This document shows, in pieces, positions 11,494 through 38,261 of a stretch of 64,000 nucleotides of DNA (positions within the stretch are counted from its first letter, which is position 1; every line of letters begins with the position of its first letter). The notes below the pieces were generated by a model. The model was not told the DNA's origin, did no database searches, and saw nothing but the letters and a program-made list of their open reading frames with translations. Origin of the DNA: Xiphias gladius (taxonomy: Eukaryota > Chordata > Actinopteri > Istiophoriformes > Xiphiidae). The DNA lies in contig NC_053414.1 of the NCBI RefSeq assembly GCF_016859285.1, positions 6,549,017 through 6,613,016 on the forward strand, in the 5' to 3' direction. Position numbers and translations under genes: made by a program.

Positions 11494-14400
11494 TTTGTTC
11501 CAGATGATGTGGTGATTGTGAGAGATTGGCGTTATTTTCTAAAGCAAGCTAAGTACTAAGTGGTTCTGCAGAGTATAATCTATCTAATTTTAGCGCTAAG
11601 TGTTTGATTAATTTTACATTCTTTTTAAAACTAAAATTGAACTAAATGTAATATCAGCATCTGAAATCCTACACAGAGTAACATGTAAGGTATTTATGAT
11701 ATCTTTTATCAGTGACCCCTAATAGGGGTGTAAGACTATAAAGCTGGTGATATTCTATAGTTTTCGTGTTGTCAGTAAATCCCATGAAAACACACCAAAA
11801 CCAACAAAGAGCTGATCCTGCCAACAAGTATTATCTGGGTTGTCAAAACCAGATATATTTTATTCCTCTGCCTTGGTGCTCCACTGTCCACTGGTAAGAA
11901 AGTCAGAAAGTATCGGGAGGCAGGCTGAAAATGAAATCTGAAATCGGTTAGTGTGAGGTTGAGCTGAGATGTTTGGAGAGAGTTACTCAAGCCAAGCTCA
12001 GACATTTTTATTCTTCAGTTTGTTTTGCATTCCATTGGATTTTGTATTAAACGCCACAAGAAACACAGTGGACCTTGTTTAATGTGTTGTACTGAGCCAT
12101 GATCTGGCTGTATTGTTACACCATTAGGGGCTAATAATCAAATTCAAAGGGGTAAAACTAGATGACCATTTTACTTCCAGAAGCTGATATGTCAGTCGTG
12201 TTACCGAGCGGGTTATTGCCTCCCGGTCTCTGGGTTAGACACCGTGATCGGCCGGACGTCCTTACCGAGAGGAGATCATCGGGTAGATCCTCTCCGTTGT
12301 TGATGCCTCTGTTCATGGAGAAGAAGCGCTCCAGAGTGGTCTTGTCCTTCACATTGGGGTTGTGGAGGCTGGTGTTGAGCATGATTATGGCAAAGGACAG
12401 GATGTAGCACGTGTCTGCAGTGCACAAACACACGCAAAGAGGAAGTAAAGCACGTAACGCTATAACCGACTTCCCATGAATACAGAGTCAGAGAAGAGGA
12501 GAAAAGTCTGGAAGTAAAAAAAGGAATCAAGGAAGTTTTTTTTTTTTTTGTCATCCGGGAACATGTTGGTATATTAAAGGGAATGAAATTAGGTGCTCAG
12601 GTCAGAGAGACAAGCTCAGAGAGAGATGACGTGCTCAGTCAAACACTCTTACGCACGCACAGACACATTTTCTCTCACGCAGTCAGAAGAGGAAGCGGTC
12701 ACGCGCATTTTTGTTGAAGCTCACCGGCCGACTGGAAGACGTGAGTGTTGCAGTCGCAGTAGCGCGTGGCGAAGGCCTCCATCATACGGTCGATCTTTTG
12801 GGCTTCACCAGGCAGACGGAAACTCCACAGAAACTGTCTGTCTCACACACACACACACACACACACCACAACAACATGAAACCTCTGCATGGCATGCATG
12901 CGTGCTTATTGAGGTGTGTGGCCAGTATGTGAACTGTAGATACACCACATAGAGAGTGAGAGTGTGTGTTGGCAGCGGCTGCACTGTGCACAGCATCGGA
13001 AGTGTTGTCTTTAATTCAATACTAGATTATACAGTAGTGATTTGTAACAACTCTCCTTCTAATTTTAATGTTCTTGTATTTTCCTTGAATATTTATTTAA
13101 TTCAACTTCCTCTTACTTCACTACCTTTATTGCTTTTTATTTATTGTTCTTTATTTTATTAATGTATCACTATATTTCTTTGATGGCCGTAGTTAGTGGC
13201 CGCTTTGCGGAACATACAATCAGCTACTAAAGTCTGCCCTGAAAAACGTTCCGTACTTTTCCTGAAAAGGGGCAATCCAGCTATTTAGCGCTGCGCTTCC
13301 TTAAAGTTGGAGGACTTGCAAAGAGTCAGATTTACAAAACCTGAGAATCAACAGCCGCGCCACCGGCTCCGAGAGGCCGCGGCCAAGGTAAATATTGAAC
13401 TTTATGTCCTCAGTATGTGTCCAGCTCAAAAAACTTTGGATCCCACGTTTCCCATAATGCAACTAATAGTGTCCTTTCAAAGAGAGCCAAAGTGACGTAG
13501 TGACATCCAGGCTAACCTCTGTTCTATTAGCTTCAGTACAAAAACACAGATTTTTTTTTAATCAGTCTTTCTGAAAAAATGAAATGTGTTCCTCGGGGTT
13601 ACTTTCCATATCCTAGGACAAATTTCCATCCACTACAGCAGTTCCTTTAAGAAGTCGAAACCCCTGCCATTTTGGCAAAGTTCAACAACGATTACTCTTC
13701 TGAAGTCGTCGTTTTTGGGTTTTTTTTCCAGCTTTACTAGTGGTAATCCCTGCCTTCTAAAAACTTCTACAGTGTTCGTTCTTCTCTGTCCCGCTGATAT
13801 TACAGACATGTCTGTGCAGCCCTGACCCGCATCCCGCAAACACCTAGGGCTTATGGCAAATGATGCCCGTCCAAGGTCGCTAAAAATCCTAAATACCCGA
13901 TAACGATATTAGATCGTTTTTCAAAAAAAAAACTACCGTCCTTATCTAGACACCTGAAGCGAAGCCGCGCGACATGCTGTTGAGAAAAGGCTGGATTTTT
14001 ATTTATAAGCATTGTTACAAGTTCTGGTATAACTTCAGCCTCCACCTGGTAAATGCCCACAGGTTTGAAACTTCACACCCCTCACTTTGTGATGCAGGAC
14101 TTCTCTTGTACATTTCTAGCCACCAATCCACGGCTGTCATCACCTCCGACCTCCCCCGCAGAGCCACACACGTCACCAAGCGGCTCTTCTCCCAGGTTGA
14201 GTAGTTCTCCCCCTGACGAGTAGACTGACTTTTATGTGTGAAACTAGGGGCGTGCTGCTTTTTTTTGTTCGCAGGCCCTTTTACCCGGAAGGCAGTATTG
14301 TTACACTGTGGTGTTGGTCCAGTCCAACATTGCTCTAAATTGGTCATTTCAGCAACCCAGTTGACTCCCAATAACATAACTAAAATGTACTTTGTAATAT

Positions 14401-17400
14401 TTGTAATATTTAATTCTGATGGTAATCTCACCTTTGTTCTTGTTTAGCAGCCTGCACATAATGTAATGTAGGCGCCTTAACTTTTACAATCGGATAGTCA
14501 ATTGATGCACCCGCAGTAGGTGTCTATTGGTAACACCTTGATCTGTGTAAAGGTTCCTGTTGATTCTGTAAATGAAGATGTTGATAAATGAAGGTCGGGG
14601 ACGGGACAGGGGTGAAGATGATGAGAGCTAACCTGAGGGCCTGGACCAGGTTGAGGTTGGACAACTCGTGCAGCTCCACAAAGGCCTTCAGGGTCTGGAG
14701 GTGGAGCTCCTCCCTGTGGGACAGAAGGGGGGGGGGGCATGAAGCCAGAGGGAAGTATTCACCTTGCTGGAACCTGCCTTTACAATCCCTCTGTTCCACT
14801 CCAACTAACTTTTTTACTCCCCTTCCTTCACCCCCTCATTTTTCCTCATATGAGTATCATCTTTCCCTGTCACGAATTTTTTCTTTCGCTTTTCCTTCCT
14901 CCATTATTACTCCCTGCCCTGTCTCCTCTCTTATCTACCTGGTATTTATTTCCTGTCCGTCCACTCTCTCCTCTTCCTCACCTTTCTCCAAGAAATTCTC
15001 CAATTGCTGTCTTGTTGAGTCCCTCCTCCTTGTATAGGAACTCAGCGATGGACTGAGCACTACCATCCAGCAGCTTATTCTCCACCAGGTAATTGATACC
15101 CTGCAAGGAATCATGCATAATAACACAGAGTAGATTGTTTACTATATATATATATATATATGGTTCCCGCTGGGACAAAGCTAAGTTAAGTTTCACGATG
15201 ATCTCATCTATGGATGTAAGACCGAGCGGATTTACAGCTTCTGTAATCCCAATTCCTTAAAACCAATCTTTCTTCCTCTTTCTCCTCTGCCAGATGGGTT
15301 TAGAGAGGAAATGGGTGATTCAAATAGATTTGAAAATAAAAGGAGAAATCGCAAAGAATTACTCCACTGCAGGAGCAACTAATGCAACAATATATTCTGC
15401 CACCTGTCTACCACATTTCTTTTGCATAATACAACAGGCCTACATTAGTATTGTCAGAACACTGACATTTCCATATTCGTGCCAGAATTTTTGCATATTC
15501 AAAGAGTATTAACAAGAAAACATAAACTAAAGAGACAAAAAACCCTTAAGTTAAACTGTGACTCAGTCTAAAGCTCAGGTAACCTAAAACACCAACTACA
15601 GCTCAGAGTAGACTTCTTTTTCCAGTAAACAGAACTGCTTACGCTTTTGCTTTGTATTTGTTGTTGGAACCATTTGCGTTGACAACAGTGTCAAACTTGA
15701 CCTGCTGCAGAAACCACTGAAACTGTGCTATGGGCCCGTGACATTGTCATTTCACAGATTCCCAGGGTCCCCTGTGTGGTTGAGCGAGAGGAAGTCCGCA
15801 CAATGACAGGCAAGCGTAGCTCACTACAGGCGCTCAGAGACACACAGTGCGATGTAGAAGGTTTTCAAACCGTCCAAGAACAGCGAGAAGTCATTTCTTG
15901 TCCAATATTTTCCTGATCGAGATATTTTAGTTCAAACCTGTTCACTTTATGTTGATTTGCGTCACACAAGCACACACTTCTGAGCTCACCTTTTTAGGGT
16001 CCATGTTGAATTTCTTCTTCCCATTTGAGAACTGTTTGCTCCTCTCTACTGTCTTGCTGCAGGAAAAGCAACATTGAAGAAAGAAAAATGAGTATAGGTG
16101 AAGATTTTTAAAATAGATAAAGAATGCTATACTGTATATAAACTAATGCAAATAAATGCTATCTTCGTGAAGGTTATAATGTTCAGTTTTGTTGATTTAA
16201 CCGTACGATCATTTCAGAGTAGGCGTGTGTAGTCTGTGGTGCTGTTGAACTGTGTCACTGATCGGGCACGACGCTGAAACCAGTCACCTGTTTTACAGTT
16301 GCGCATGATCGGCGTATGCGTCGAAGTGTTTTGTGTTATTTAGCCTACCAAAGAAACACCCGTTAGAATAACACAAACCGCAGCCTCCAAAATGGTCATA
16401 CAGCTGAATCAACAGCTCTCTCTAAAACAGTTTCAACAAAAACTGTACATTATAACCTTCATGAAGGTAGGATTTATTGTAGGACTGTTGTCTTAGACTG
16501 TATTGGTATAGCTAGACGTAACTCATAAACTGAGTGTATATTTTGGAAAATATTTTTGTACTAAACTTCTATCAGGCATTTAAGCAATGGCCTTAAAAAG
16601 GCTCTTGAGTCTTACTATAATCATGTCACACCATCGATATCAGCCGCACTATTTGTTTATGAACTCGGTTGTTTAGTTATTTGTTTTCCAAATTTGAAGC
16701 CTGGACTCGAGTTTTTCAAGTTAGCATCTGTACCACTAGCCCCAGCTAAACAACGTCCCATTGCCAGTCTTTATGAAAAGCTGCAACGTGCCACTGAGGT
16801 TTTCAGTCCATGTTCTTAGAAAAACTACTATATACTGTACAACCTCATTATCTGAACCCTAGATAGAACAACAGCTCCACATCCCACAAGGTGTTGATAG
16901 ACCAGCTAGGGCTAAGACTCACAGCAGCTGTAGTTAGTTTTAGTTATGGGATCTCAACAAGGTAATGGCTGTTCTATCTTTGCTAAAATGTCAAGGTGCT
17001 CAAATGTTACCTATCCAGTACAGTCGTAGAGACTCATTTAGATTAAAGGAACAGAGTTCAATGAGAAGAGCGATACCAATCTCATATCTGTCGTTTTAAT
17101 GTAAGGTTACGGATAGCAGACAGTTAGCCTAGCTTAGCAGAAAGAATGGAAACGGGGGGAAACAGCGAGCCTGGCTCTGTGCAAAGGCAACAAAATCTGC
17201 TTATCGGTGACTAGAAAAGCTCACTGATAAACACATCATATTACAAAAACCGAAGTGTAAAATCGACATCACGGGGGCATTTGTGTGCGGGAAATTCACC
17301 AGTTTTCCCATTTCAGTGGGATCAGTAGAACAAGTACGGTATTTTCTCGAACGATTTCTATAAAACATGGACTGAAAATTCCCAGGAACAGGTTTCAGCT

Positions 17401-20400
17401 GTTCAGAAAAACAAAGAAAGGAAATCCTCTATAAGAGAATACACTGGGAAGCAACATTTAGTGGAGCAGAAGCTAACCTTGGGGTGGATGAAACTTGCTG
17501 AAAGCCACCGTGAAACTGAAACACAGTTGCGTGACATTAAAAAATAAAGACGGAGCATTCATCGGGTGTTCTAAAAAGAGGAGTTCTATAAGGACTGGCG
17601 TGTAAGGCAGATGTTTGAACAGGTGCGGGGCTTCCCCAGACTAAAACTCACTTTTCCTCTGCAGACTCAAAGCTGAGTATTTCCGCCATTACGTTGTCTA
17701 TCTCCATCTTTAACTTCTGGACGGGGCAGAAGGAAAGGAAAAGTCTTTAACATTTGTTTCCTCAGTATCAGAAGCAGGACAAGTCACTTTTTCCAATGAA
17801 TTGAAAGAGCATTTTTCTGTAGCCATACACTGACGTGTCTGACTCCATGTTTGTGCGAACGGGCGTTACCTGGATATCATCCAGAAGGTCTTTCTTATAC
17901 GTCTTAATGCTCTCAATCTCCATCTTCTCATTTTCAGTAAAATCCGAGGAAACTGTTCAAAAATTGGAACAAAAGCGTTAAACATATTCTCAGGAGCTCA
18001 GGTTTCACTAATAATTAAGAATCAGCTCTTCACATTCGATAATCAGCCCGGACAACTTTCCTCACATCCGTTAAAATAATGACATAATCCACTCTGACGG
18101 CGTAGTCGTCCGTTGTCATCAATCATCATTGCATTTGTGGAAACGTCGTTAACGTTCAATGATTTTCATGGGGGTTTTTTTTCCAAGCTTTTTTTTTTTT
18201 TTTTTTTGATTTGAAAGTGTTTCCCTCTCTAAAGCAAAGATGTTGCCATGGTAACACCTTTTGATTGATTTTTATAAAATCCACACTTAGAGAGTCAGTG
18301 CATTTTTATATTTAGAGATAACCGCAGCATGGTGAAGACATGTTTCTCAAGAAGATATGTGACACAGGTGTTGTGGTTTTTACACGTCTTGAAAAAACAC
18401 CCCTTTAGACATGAGCGTGCAAGTAATTGGATACATATTCAACCGCAGCTAACAGGCTCGTATAATGTTTCCCCTCCTTCAAACACCACCCCTCCCCAGT
18501 CCCATATGAGAGAAGCTCGTAGACACACAGCATGAGCGATAAAAAGCTGAAACAGTTATAATAAGAAAAGGTGTTCATCGTGTTTGCTTAAGAAGTTTTG
18601 TTAGCAGGTGTCTAGGTTAGCTCCGCAACAGATAACATCCCCTTTAACAGCCGTCTATGCTTGACCTCAAGTGACAGAATACACCAGTGTTTCCTATACC
18701 TGATGCTGTAATAGTGACAGTCAGAGCCCCCGGGGTGTATGTTTACATATGTAGAGCTGTGTTTACATAGAGACGCTAGGTAAAAGTTCGCGGTTTGGAA
18801 AAGGAAGTTAATGCGTTGTGACTGAAACCATGTGTCAGTGACAGTTTTTAGGAAAACAACCGCCTTATTTAAGAGTCGGCGGTCAAGGCTGATTTTCGGA
18901 GTGGTTCATCGGCTTCACACCCTCTCACGAGCAGACCACTCAAGACGGTGTCGGCGGAGTCTCCTTCATCCTCTTCGCATCATCAACGCCATCTAATAAA
19001 CGACAACCCTTTCACTCACGCATCCTCCTACATTAATTGGTTACAAGGGGTTACGAGAAAAAGTCGGAGTTTTGAGAAGATGTCAGACTTATTAAATCCC
19101 AGAGTCCAGTCGTTTGTGACACAACTCTTACTTTGTTCTCCAATTTCCTAACTTTTCCCTGATGTTTTGAACTGAATATCAGTTTTGTCACTTTCTTCTT
19201 CTTTCTTTTTTGTGTTTGTATCAGGTAGCTGTAACAAAAAATGACACATATGGATCCTAAACAGAAGAATCTGTTCACCATCTCAGCTCCGGAGAGCCTA
19301 GGCCAGTAGTTTCCTACATATTTTTTTTGCTCATGATCCCTTAAAATGAAACGATGTCTACTTGGGGCCCCCACATCATCAGTTATGGCTTTAGGGGGGA
19401 CCGCAGCTGTGAGCACCTTGACCAATGAGTAACTTTTGCCTCTTCGATTGATTGTTTGAAGGATTCTGAGGAACTAAAGAGGCAAAAGTGTCTCATATCC
19501 GCAAGAAAAATTAGAAAAAAAAGTCAGAAAAAAGAAACAATTTTTTGGGGTATGATTTTTTTTTTTTTCTTTATCGTTTTTGTCAACTGGTGACCCCTCG
19601 GGTTGGGAACCAGTGCACTAGGCGATGCTCCTTGATATTTGCTTTTGCGCAACGCCAGCCCTTATTTTTTTTTTAATAAAAGTCATGTTATCATTGCTTG
19701 TGACGATAACATTAGAAAATATGAGAAAAATACTCCTGGACGGATGCGTTCATTTTCAAAGCCATTTGTAATAGAAAGACATTCAAGATGCAAGTTTACT
19801 TATTGTTTGTCTTCCAGGCTTCCAGGCTGTTCAAGTTACGGCAGTTTTGAACGCAAAACTGCTCCACAGTCAGGTCTCAACTCACCGGTGTTACAGCATT
19901 TCACAAGCACGTTGACATTGACTTAAAAACCACCATACAAAGGAACGTTATACCCTTCTGCTCGATTCACTCCTTTGTGGTATTTATGGTGGCACTCTCG
20001 GAAAACTACTCACAGCTGTCTTCCTACTACTTCCTCCAAGGATAATCAGCTGCGGCTGTTGCATGTGGGAAAGGAGCTTCAGACAAAGTTGGGAGGCTTG
20101 TATAAACGTACATGTATTTCTCAGCAGCGTAGCAGGTGTCATGTTAAACCACGGCGCGGTGCTTCTGATAGGCTACCAGTGAAGACCTGAGAGTAAGTGC
20201 TCTGCAGCCGTCGCATACAGTTAGAGGCACCGACATGTAGGTAAGAGGTTGCAGTTCCCATCCTCAGTGAGAAATAAAAAAGAAAAACGTGTAAAATATA
20301 GAGTTAACAAAACAGACCCTTCCAATGCTTTCTGTAGGGATCTGTGAGCCTTTTGGTGTTTATGATCTGACCACAGGACTTCCACCTCCCCACCCTTCCT

Positions 20401-21225
20401 TTAGACCTCTTGTGCAACAAGCTGATGTCATAAGTCATCAAAATCTTAATTTACTTTACATTTTGAAAACCTAAAAAAAAAAAAAACTACAAAAAACGCC
20501 CGTGGGCCAAAAGCTCCTTGACAGTTGGACCTTTAATAGTGGATTGTTTATACGTCAATCCGAAGATAGCAACTTCTGTTTTTATATTATTATTAGTGAT
20601 GTGTGAGTTCTGAGTATGACTGCCTCTTCCCCATTTCAGCACCGTGCCCTGTGTATCGTATAGCCGCAGGTTGCAAACTGTGATAAGCCGGATCCAGAGA
20701 CGTGTGCACCAACAACGTAAATAATTAAACACCAGTTGTTCTGACAATGCACCGATAGGTCACACCAGAAAGAACGGACTTGGATTTTGTTTTATTTCTC
20801 TGTTAAATCACAGCTGTTTCTAAATTAGAAAAGCTAACAGTTACACAAAACAGCTGGGACACCAGAGAGGATAAATGTTTATTGTTTCTTGTGTAACTTG
20901 TGCCATGAGCCCCGGTGTGTTTATAACTATGAATTAGGGCTGCGGTATTTAAATATCAAGTACATTAACACTGACAATATGGTTGAACAACTCATCAACA
21001 GGAGGAAGAAATAAAGACAATGTAAATGATTTAATGTCATAAAACAATCCCTCATTCCTCAACTTAAAATATCAAACATTTTTTAGAACACAAATAGAAA
21101 ATAAAATGCCAACAAATGTTTTAAAGTCTATGTAGAGATCTGAAATAAAATTTGTGATATGAAAACCAACAATTCAAAGACAGAAGGAGGGCGAAACAGG
21201 TCTTACCCATTTGGCAATCAGTCAT
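7533..21225 (-). CDS. cyth4: Cytohesin-4, ARF guanine-nucleotide exchange factor (complete)
   Basis: Thirteen coding exons on the minus strand: 21207-21225, 17870-17952, 17652-17716, 15990-16056, 14982-15100, 14633-14713, 12725-12837, 12266-12414, 10900-11011, 10332-10408, 9485-9556, 9144-9298 and 7533-7614. Phases match and the total is 1194 nt, 397 residues plus stop; human CYTH4 is 394. An N-terminal coiled coil ([18 protein letters not shown]) is followed by the Sec7 domain, with [20 protein letters not shown] and the ARF-binding stretch [16 protein letters not shown]. The PH domain follows ([20 protein letters not shown]), then a basic tail (SVRKKKV). The splice form reads LGGR, the diglycine PH type that favours PIP3. 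The paralogue is assigned as cyth4 from its head-to-head position with rac2. The first exon (MTDCQM) is the weakest call: it fits phase, an ATG and a GTAAGA donor, but lies 3.3 kb upstream. One intron uses a GC donor. Confidence 0.95.
11237..11279. repeat. (TG)n microsatellite in a cyth4 intron
   Basis: An uninterrupted TG run in the intron between cyth4 exons 12266-12414 and 10900-11011. A second TG run occurs at 11462-11491 in the same intron. Confidence 0.97.
12844..12866. repeat. (CA)n run forming the splice-acceptor tract of a cyth4 exon
   Basis: The plus-strand CA run reads (TG)n on the coding strand and ends only a few bases before the AG acceptor of exon 12725-12837. It occupies the place of the polypyrimidine tract. 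Confidence 0.9.
15144..15162. repeat. (AT)n microsatellite
   Basis: A short TA/AT run lies in a cyth4 intron, upstream on the coding strand of exon 14982-15100. Confidence 0.85.
16151..16477. mobile_element. Foldback or MITE-like element in a cyth4 intron
   Basis: Arms of about 44 bases at 16151-16194 and 16435-16477 are reverse complements with a few mismatches. Both contain TGAAGGTTATAATGT in the arm orientation. They enclose about 240 bases without an open reading frame. The arrangement resembles a nonautonomous DNA transposon with long terminal inverted repeats. I could not define the target duplication or the family. Confidence 0.65.
19304..19615. mobile_element. hAT-like MITE in cyth4 intron 1
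   Basis: The left end CAGTAGTTTCCTAC and the reverse-complemented right end CACTGGTTCCCAACC form imperfect inverted repeats of the same type as the element at 3310-3549. Flanking octamers GCCTAGGC and CACTAGGC match at six of eight positions. The interior has no coding potential and contains long T and A runs. Confidence 0.55.
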
Positions 21226-21829
21226 TTATATCCAAGAGTAAGGAAGAAAAAAGGCACAATACCAAAACAGTGAAGGCGTCAAGATATGCAGGCTGCCCTT
21301 AGCTCATAGTGCAATGTCTCTTGAATGAAGTAGACACACTCTTTTAAAACCACCTCCTCCCCATCGATCACGGCATCAAGCTTGCATCAGCGTGAAGCCA
21401 GAAAGAATGGCGAGTCGACGCTCCTTCAAAATAAAACTGCTATTTAATGTCTTAATCAGTGAAGTGAAGCAATTGGGGAGGGGGGGGGGATCAGTTGGTC
21501 CATTTTTTAATCTAGTTTTAGGGCGCGAGAGGTGAACTTATCCATGTTTACCTTTAACTAACAAGACAACAAACAACAGTGATACCAGTGATACAGGCTT
21601 GTAATTTGCATTTTTGGATCGACAGTGGGGTTTTTGTAAATCTAAGATGTCCTGAAACACCGGTAGCACATCCTTCATCGTTATGAGGTTGAAACTCTGG
21701 TTCGGACTGAGAAAGAGGATTTTGATATTTGCTCAGAATAAAGACATTTGGTTGCAAAACACATGACGGGCCAGGAAGTGAGTTTTGAAAACAGAGAATC
21801 GCGTCACATTGTGAGGTAAGCGCCCCCCC

Positions 21830-21866
<37 letters not shown>

Positions 21867-22799
21867 ACAAACACACACACACACACACACAAACGCACAT
21901 CTATCAGCCCAGCTGTTTCCCCACTGATTCTGAGAGAACTATCGAAACCAGTCAGTGTTCCATGATAAAGGATGAACTCCAGTGTATTCTCTTTGAACTG
22001 CAAATTAGACACTTTTATTTTGAAGATAAGGTCCTTCCTGTCTTTTTTTTAATTTTTTTTTATTTTGGTGGTCTAACTCAGGCTGGCTTGACATTTGAAA
22101 GCATTTGATGATAGCAGAAGATATGAGGGGTTAACACGTGTGGTTTTGCACGCAGCATCCTGAACAGTATCCGATGCTGTTGAAATTCATCTGGAACATC
22201 TGCTAAATGACCAAAATTTGAACGGAACCCGCAGCTTCACCAAAACCGAGGATTAGTGATCTTACAATGCATTAAGGAAACTACATGCAAGTTACAAGAG
22301 GAAAATTTTCATAAAGTCACTTCGGTTCACTTTGAAGTACCACAGATGTCATCACCACCGGGATAATGATATTTTAGGAGTTTCTCATAGTTCATCTGAC
22401 AAATGCATCAGCTGGTTGCCTAAAAGCTAAAACATTTTCCTACTTAAGAAAGATTAAAAATTGATTAAAGCAGGATGCAAAAACGTGAATAGGTCTGATT
22501 GTTCAACAAACAGCTCCTCTGCTGTACACACTCAGAGTTTTGGGCATGATCATTAAAGAGAGAAATGATGCTAATTTGCCATCTAGTGGTAGCAAAAGAA
22601 CATCACAGTTACTGAAAGAGTATGATTATGAGTGTTTGAAGATGTGTTTGTGTGCTGCTGTGGTTTACTTTCCATTTTACTAAAATCACATTTCTAATAC
22701 TTATCCCTTTACAAATTAAAATTCAAATAAAAACGAAACTACTTAAACTAAATTTGAACTAAACTACAAATGTTTGTGTGTGTGTACATTTGCACGTAC
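21226..22799. other. Upstream region of cyth4
   Basis: This should hold the cyth4 promoter and 5' UTR on the minus strand, but I see no diagnostic TATA box or CpG-rich core. It contains an imperfect CA microsatellite at 21832-21896. No other gene was recognised. Confidence 0.4.
21832..21896. repeat. Imperfect (CA)n microsatellite
   Basis: A CA run with a few interruptions (ATAC, CAAAC), preceded by a run of C. It lies upstream of the cyth4 start. Confidence 0.95.
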
Positions 22800-23700
22800 A
22801 TTGATTCATTTGTAAGACACTTCCATCCAAAGCGACTTGCGCGTGAGGGACGGCAGTAAAGCCTCAGTACAGTAGGACAGTTCGAAGTAAGTCCCAAGCG
22901 CTAGATCTACTCAAAAGACAAAGTGCAAGGAGATCAGGTGAAGAAGTGCACCAAAATTGCGCAGTGAGTGCTATTTAGGCCTGTTAGGGTGTCAGAGGTG
23001 TTAGGAGAGGAGGTGCTCTCAGAAGAGATGAGTCTTCAAGAGTTTCTTGAAGATAGAGAGGGAGGCCGCTGCGCTGGTAACATTTCTGTAGCTCCTTCCA
23101 CCATCGGGGAACCACAAGCGAGAGCAGTCTGGCCTGTGATTGCCCCGTCTGCAGGGATGGCAATGCCAGACGATGTTCCTTGAGAAATGCAGTGGCCCAG
23201 AAGGGGCATATGCCTGGATTATTAAGCCCAAGTAGATGGGTCCAGACCCAGAAGTCCCTCTGTAGACAAGCATTCGTGACTCGAATTTGATGCGTGCGGC
23301 CGTGGGTAGCCAGTGGAGGTCAACGGGCAGCGGAGTGACATGCCGGTTTAAGCCGATCGAAAATCAGACGCGCCGCCGCATTCCATCTTTAAGGGTTTCA
23401 CTGTAATTGTCGAGGCAAGAGATAACCACAGTCTGCACCAAGTCAGGTAAGGCCTGATTTTTCTTATGTTGTAAAGAGCAAAGCGGCACGACTGGGGGAC
23501 GGATGAAGCATGGTCACAGAGGGATAGCTGGTCATCAAACATGACACCCAGGTCTCTCACGACCTTGGCTGGGGTGAGAGACATTTTGATGGGGATGACT
23601 AAGAGTTCCATCTTAGACAGATTTAGTTGAAGGTGGATTTTTCCTCATCCACGAGGATATGTTTGAGAGACAAGCTGAGATCCGTGCCGAGACCATGGGG
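22800..23700 (-). mobile_element. 5'-truncated LINE (L2/CR1/Rex1-type), 3' end with reverse-transcriptase C-terminus
   Basis: On the minus strand, 23611 to 23019 encodes in several frames the C-terminal part of a non-LTR retrotransposon ORF2. Recognisable pieces are DLGVMFDDQLSL, SCRFALYNIRKIRPYLT, the LHWLP region and the final SIFKKLLKTHLF. Frameshifts show it is dead. The following few hundred bases down to about 22.8 kb look like its 3' UTR and tail, with the CCAAAGCGACTTG box common at fish repeat ends. It sits between cyth4 and rac2. The exact clade is uncertain. Confidence 0.8.
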
Positions 23701-23896
23701 TGAACTGGTGGGAATGCGAGGTATAGTTGGGTGTCGTCTGCATCGTCTAGTATGAAGTAGTCGTGGTTTATAGTAGTAGTGAGTTGTTTATTACTGTGGA
23801 TTATTTTCCCTTAATTTCCTTTGTAAAATCACTTTATAAACTAAAATTAAACTTAAACTACTTAAATTAAATTACACACATGCATGTGAATTTGTG

Positions 23897-24072
23897 TGTG
23901 CGTGTGTGTGTGTGTGGGTGGGTAGTAGTAGTAGAGGTATTTATGTAAAACGGTTTTATTTATGTTAATTTTCAGTTTTTCCACTTTGTAGATTGAAATT
24001 AAACTTAAATTACGTAAACTAAATTACAAACATGCATGTGAATTTGTGTGTGTGTGTGTGTGTGTGTGTTTG
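23897..24072. repeat. TG-rich tandem repeats upstream of rac2
   Basis: Two TG microsatellites sit inside a duplicated stretch. The block with CATGCATGTGAATTTGTGTG near 23880 recurs near 24030, each copy followed by a TG run, suggesting a roughly 150-bp tandem duplication. Confidence 0.7.
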
Positions 24073-24392
24073 TGCGCGCACAGTGCATGTACGCATTCAT
24101 TTTTGCAAAAGGAAGAAGTTTTAAATAAAGCCCATTCTTACTGTTACTGCAACAGTTAACCTTTCAAAACCCTTCAGGTTCATTTCACAGCTTTTTATGT
24201 GTTGCAACAGAGACTTTTCCACATTATTCACCTCATTAGTACTGTATTTTACACACTGCTTGCACAAGTTCTGTTGTTTAGAAGAAGCCCAAACACAACA
24301 AAACAGGAAGGAGAGATGTGTGCAACAGTGAAGGAAGAGCGACTGAGACAGAAAAAGAGGCAGCAGAGGGAGGGGAGTGAGGGAGGTGTGTA

Positions 24393-24404
24393 ACCATTTC
24401 CTGT
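24393..24404 (+). promoter_or_regulatory. Possible ETS/PU.1-type site near rac2 exon 1
   Basis: ACCATTTCCTGT, read on the minus strand as ACAGGAAATGGT, carries the GGAA core about 90 bases before the rac2 start codon. ETS factors such as PU.1 control mammalian myeloid genes, so the site is plausible, but a short core like this occurs often by chance. Confidence 0.2.
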
Positions 24405-24493
24405 AGTTGCATGCTGATCTGCGTCTCTGCACCTTCCTCTCTGAGTCTGTTTCTGTCAGGGCGAAGAGCACAGACGAAGCTGAGCGGAACAGG

Positions 24494-38261
<13,768 letters not shown>

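Noticed and set aside
14015-14431. 138-codon open frame, minus strand, inside a cyth4 intron
   Set aside because: It lies between real cyth4 exons 14633-14713 and 12725-12837, has no similarity to cytohesins or other families, and reading it through would break the cyth4 phase.
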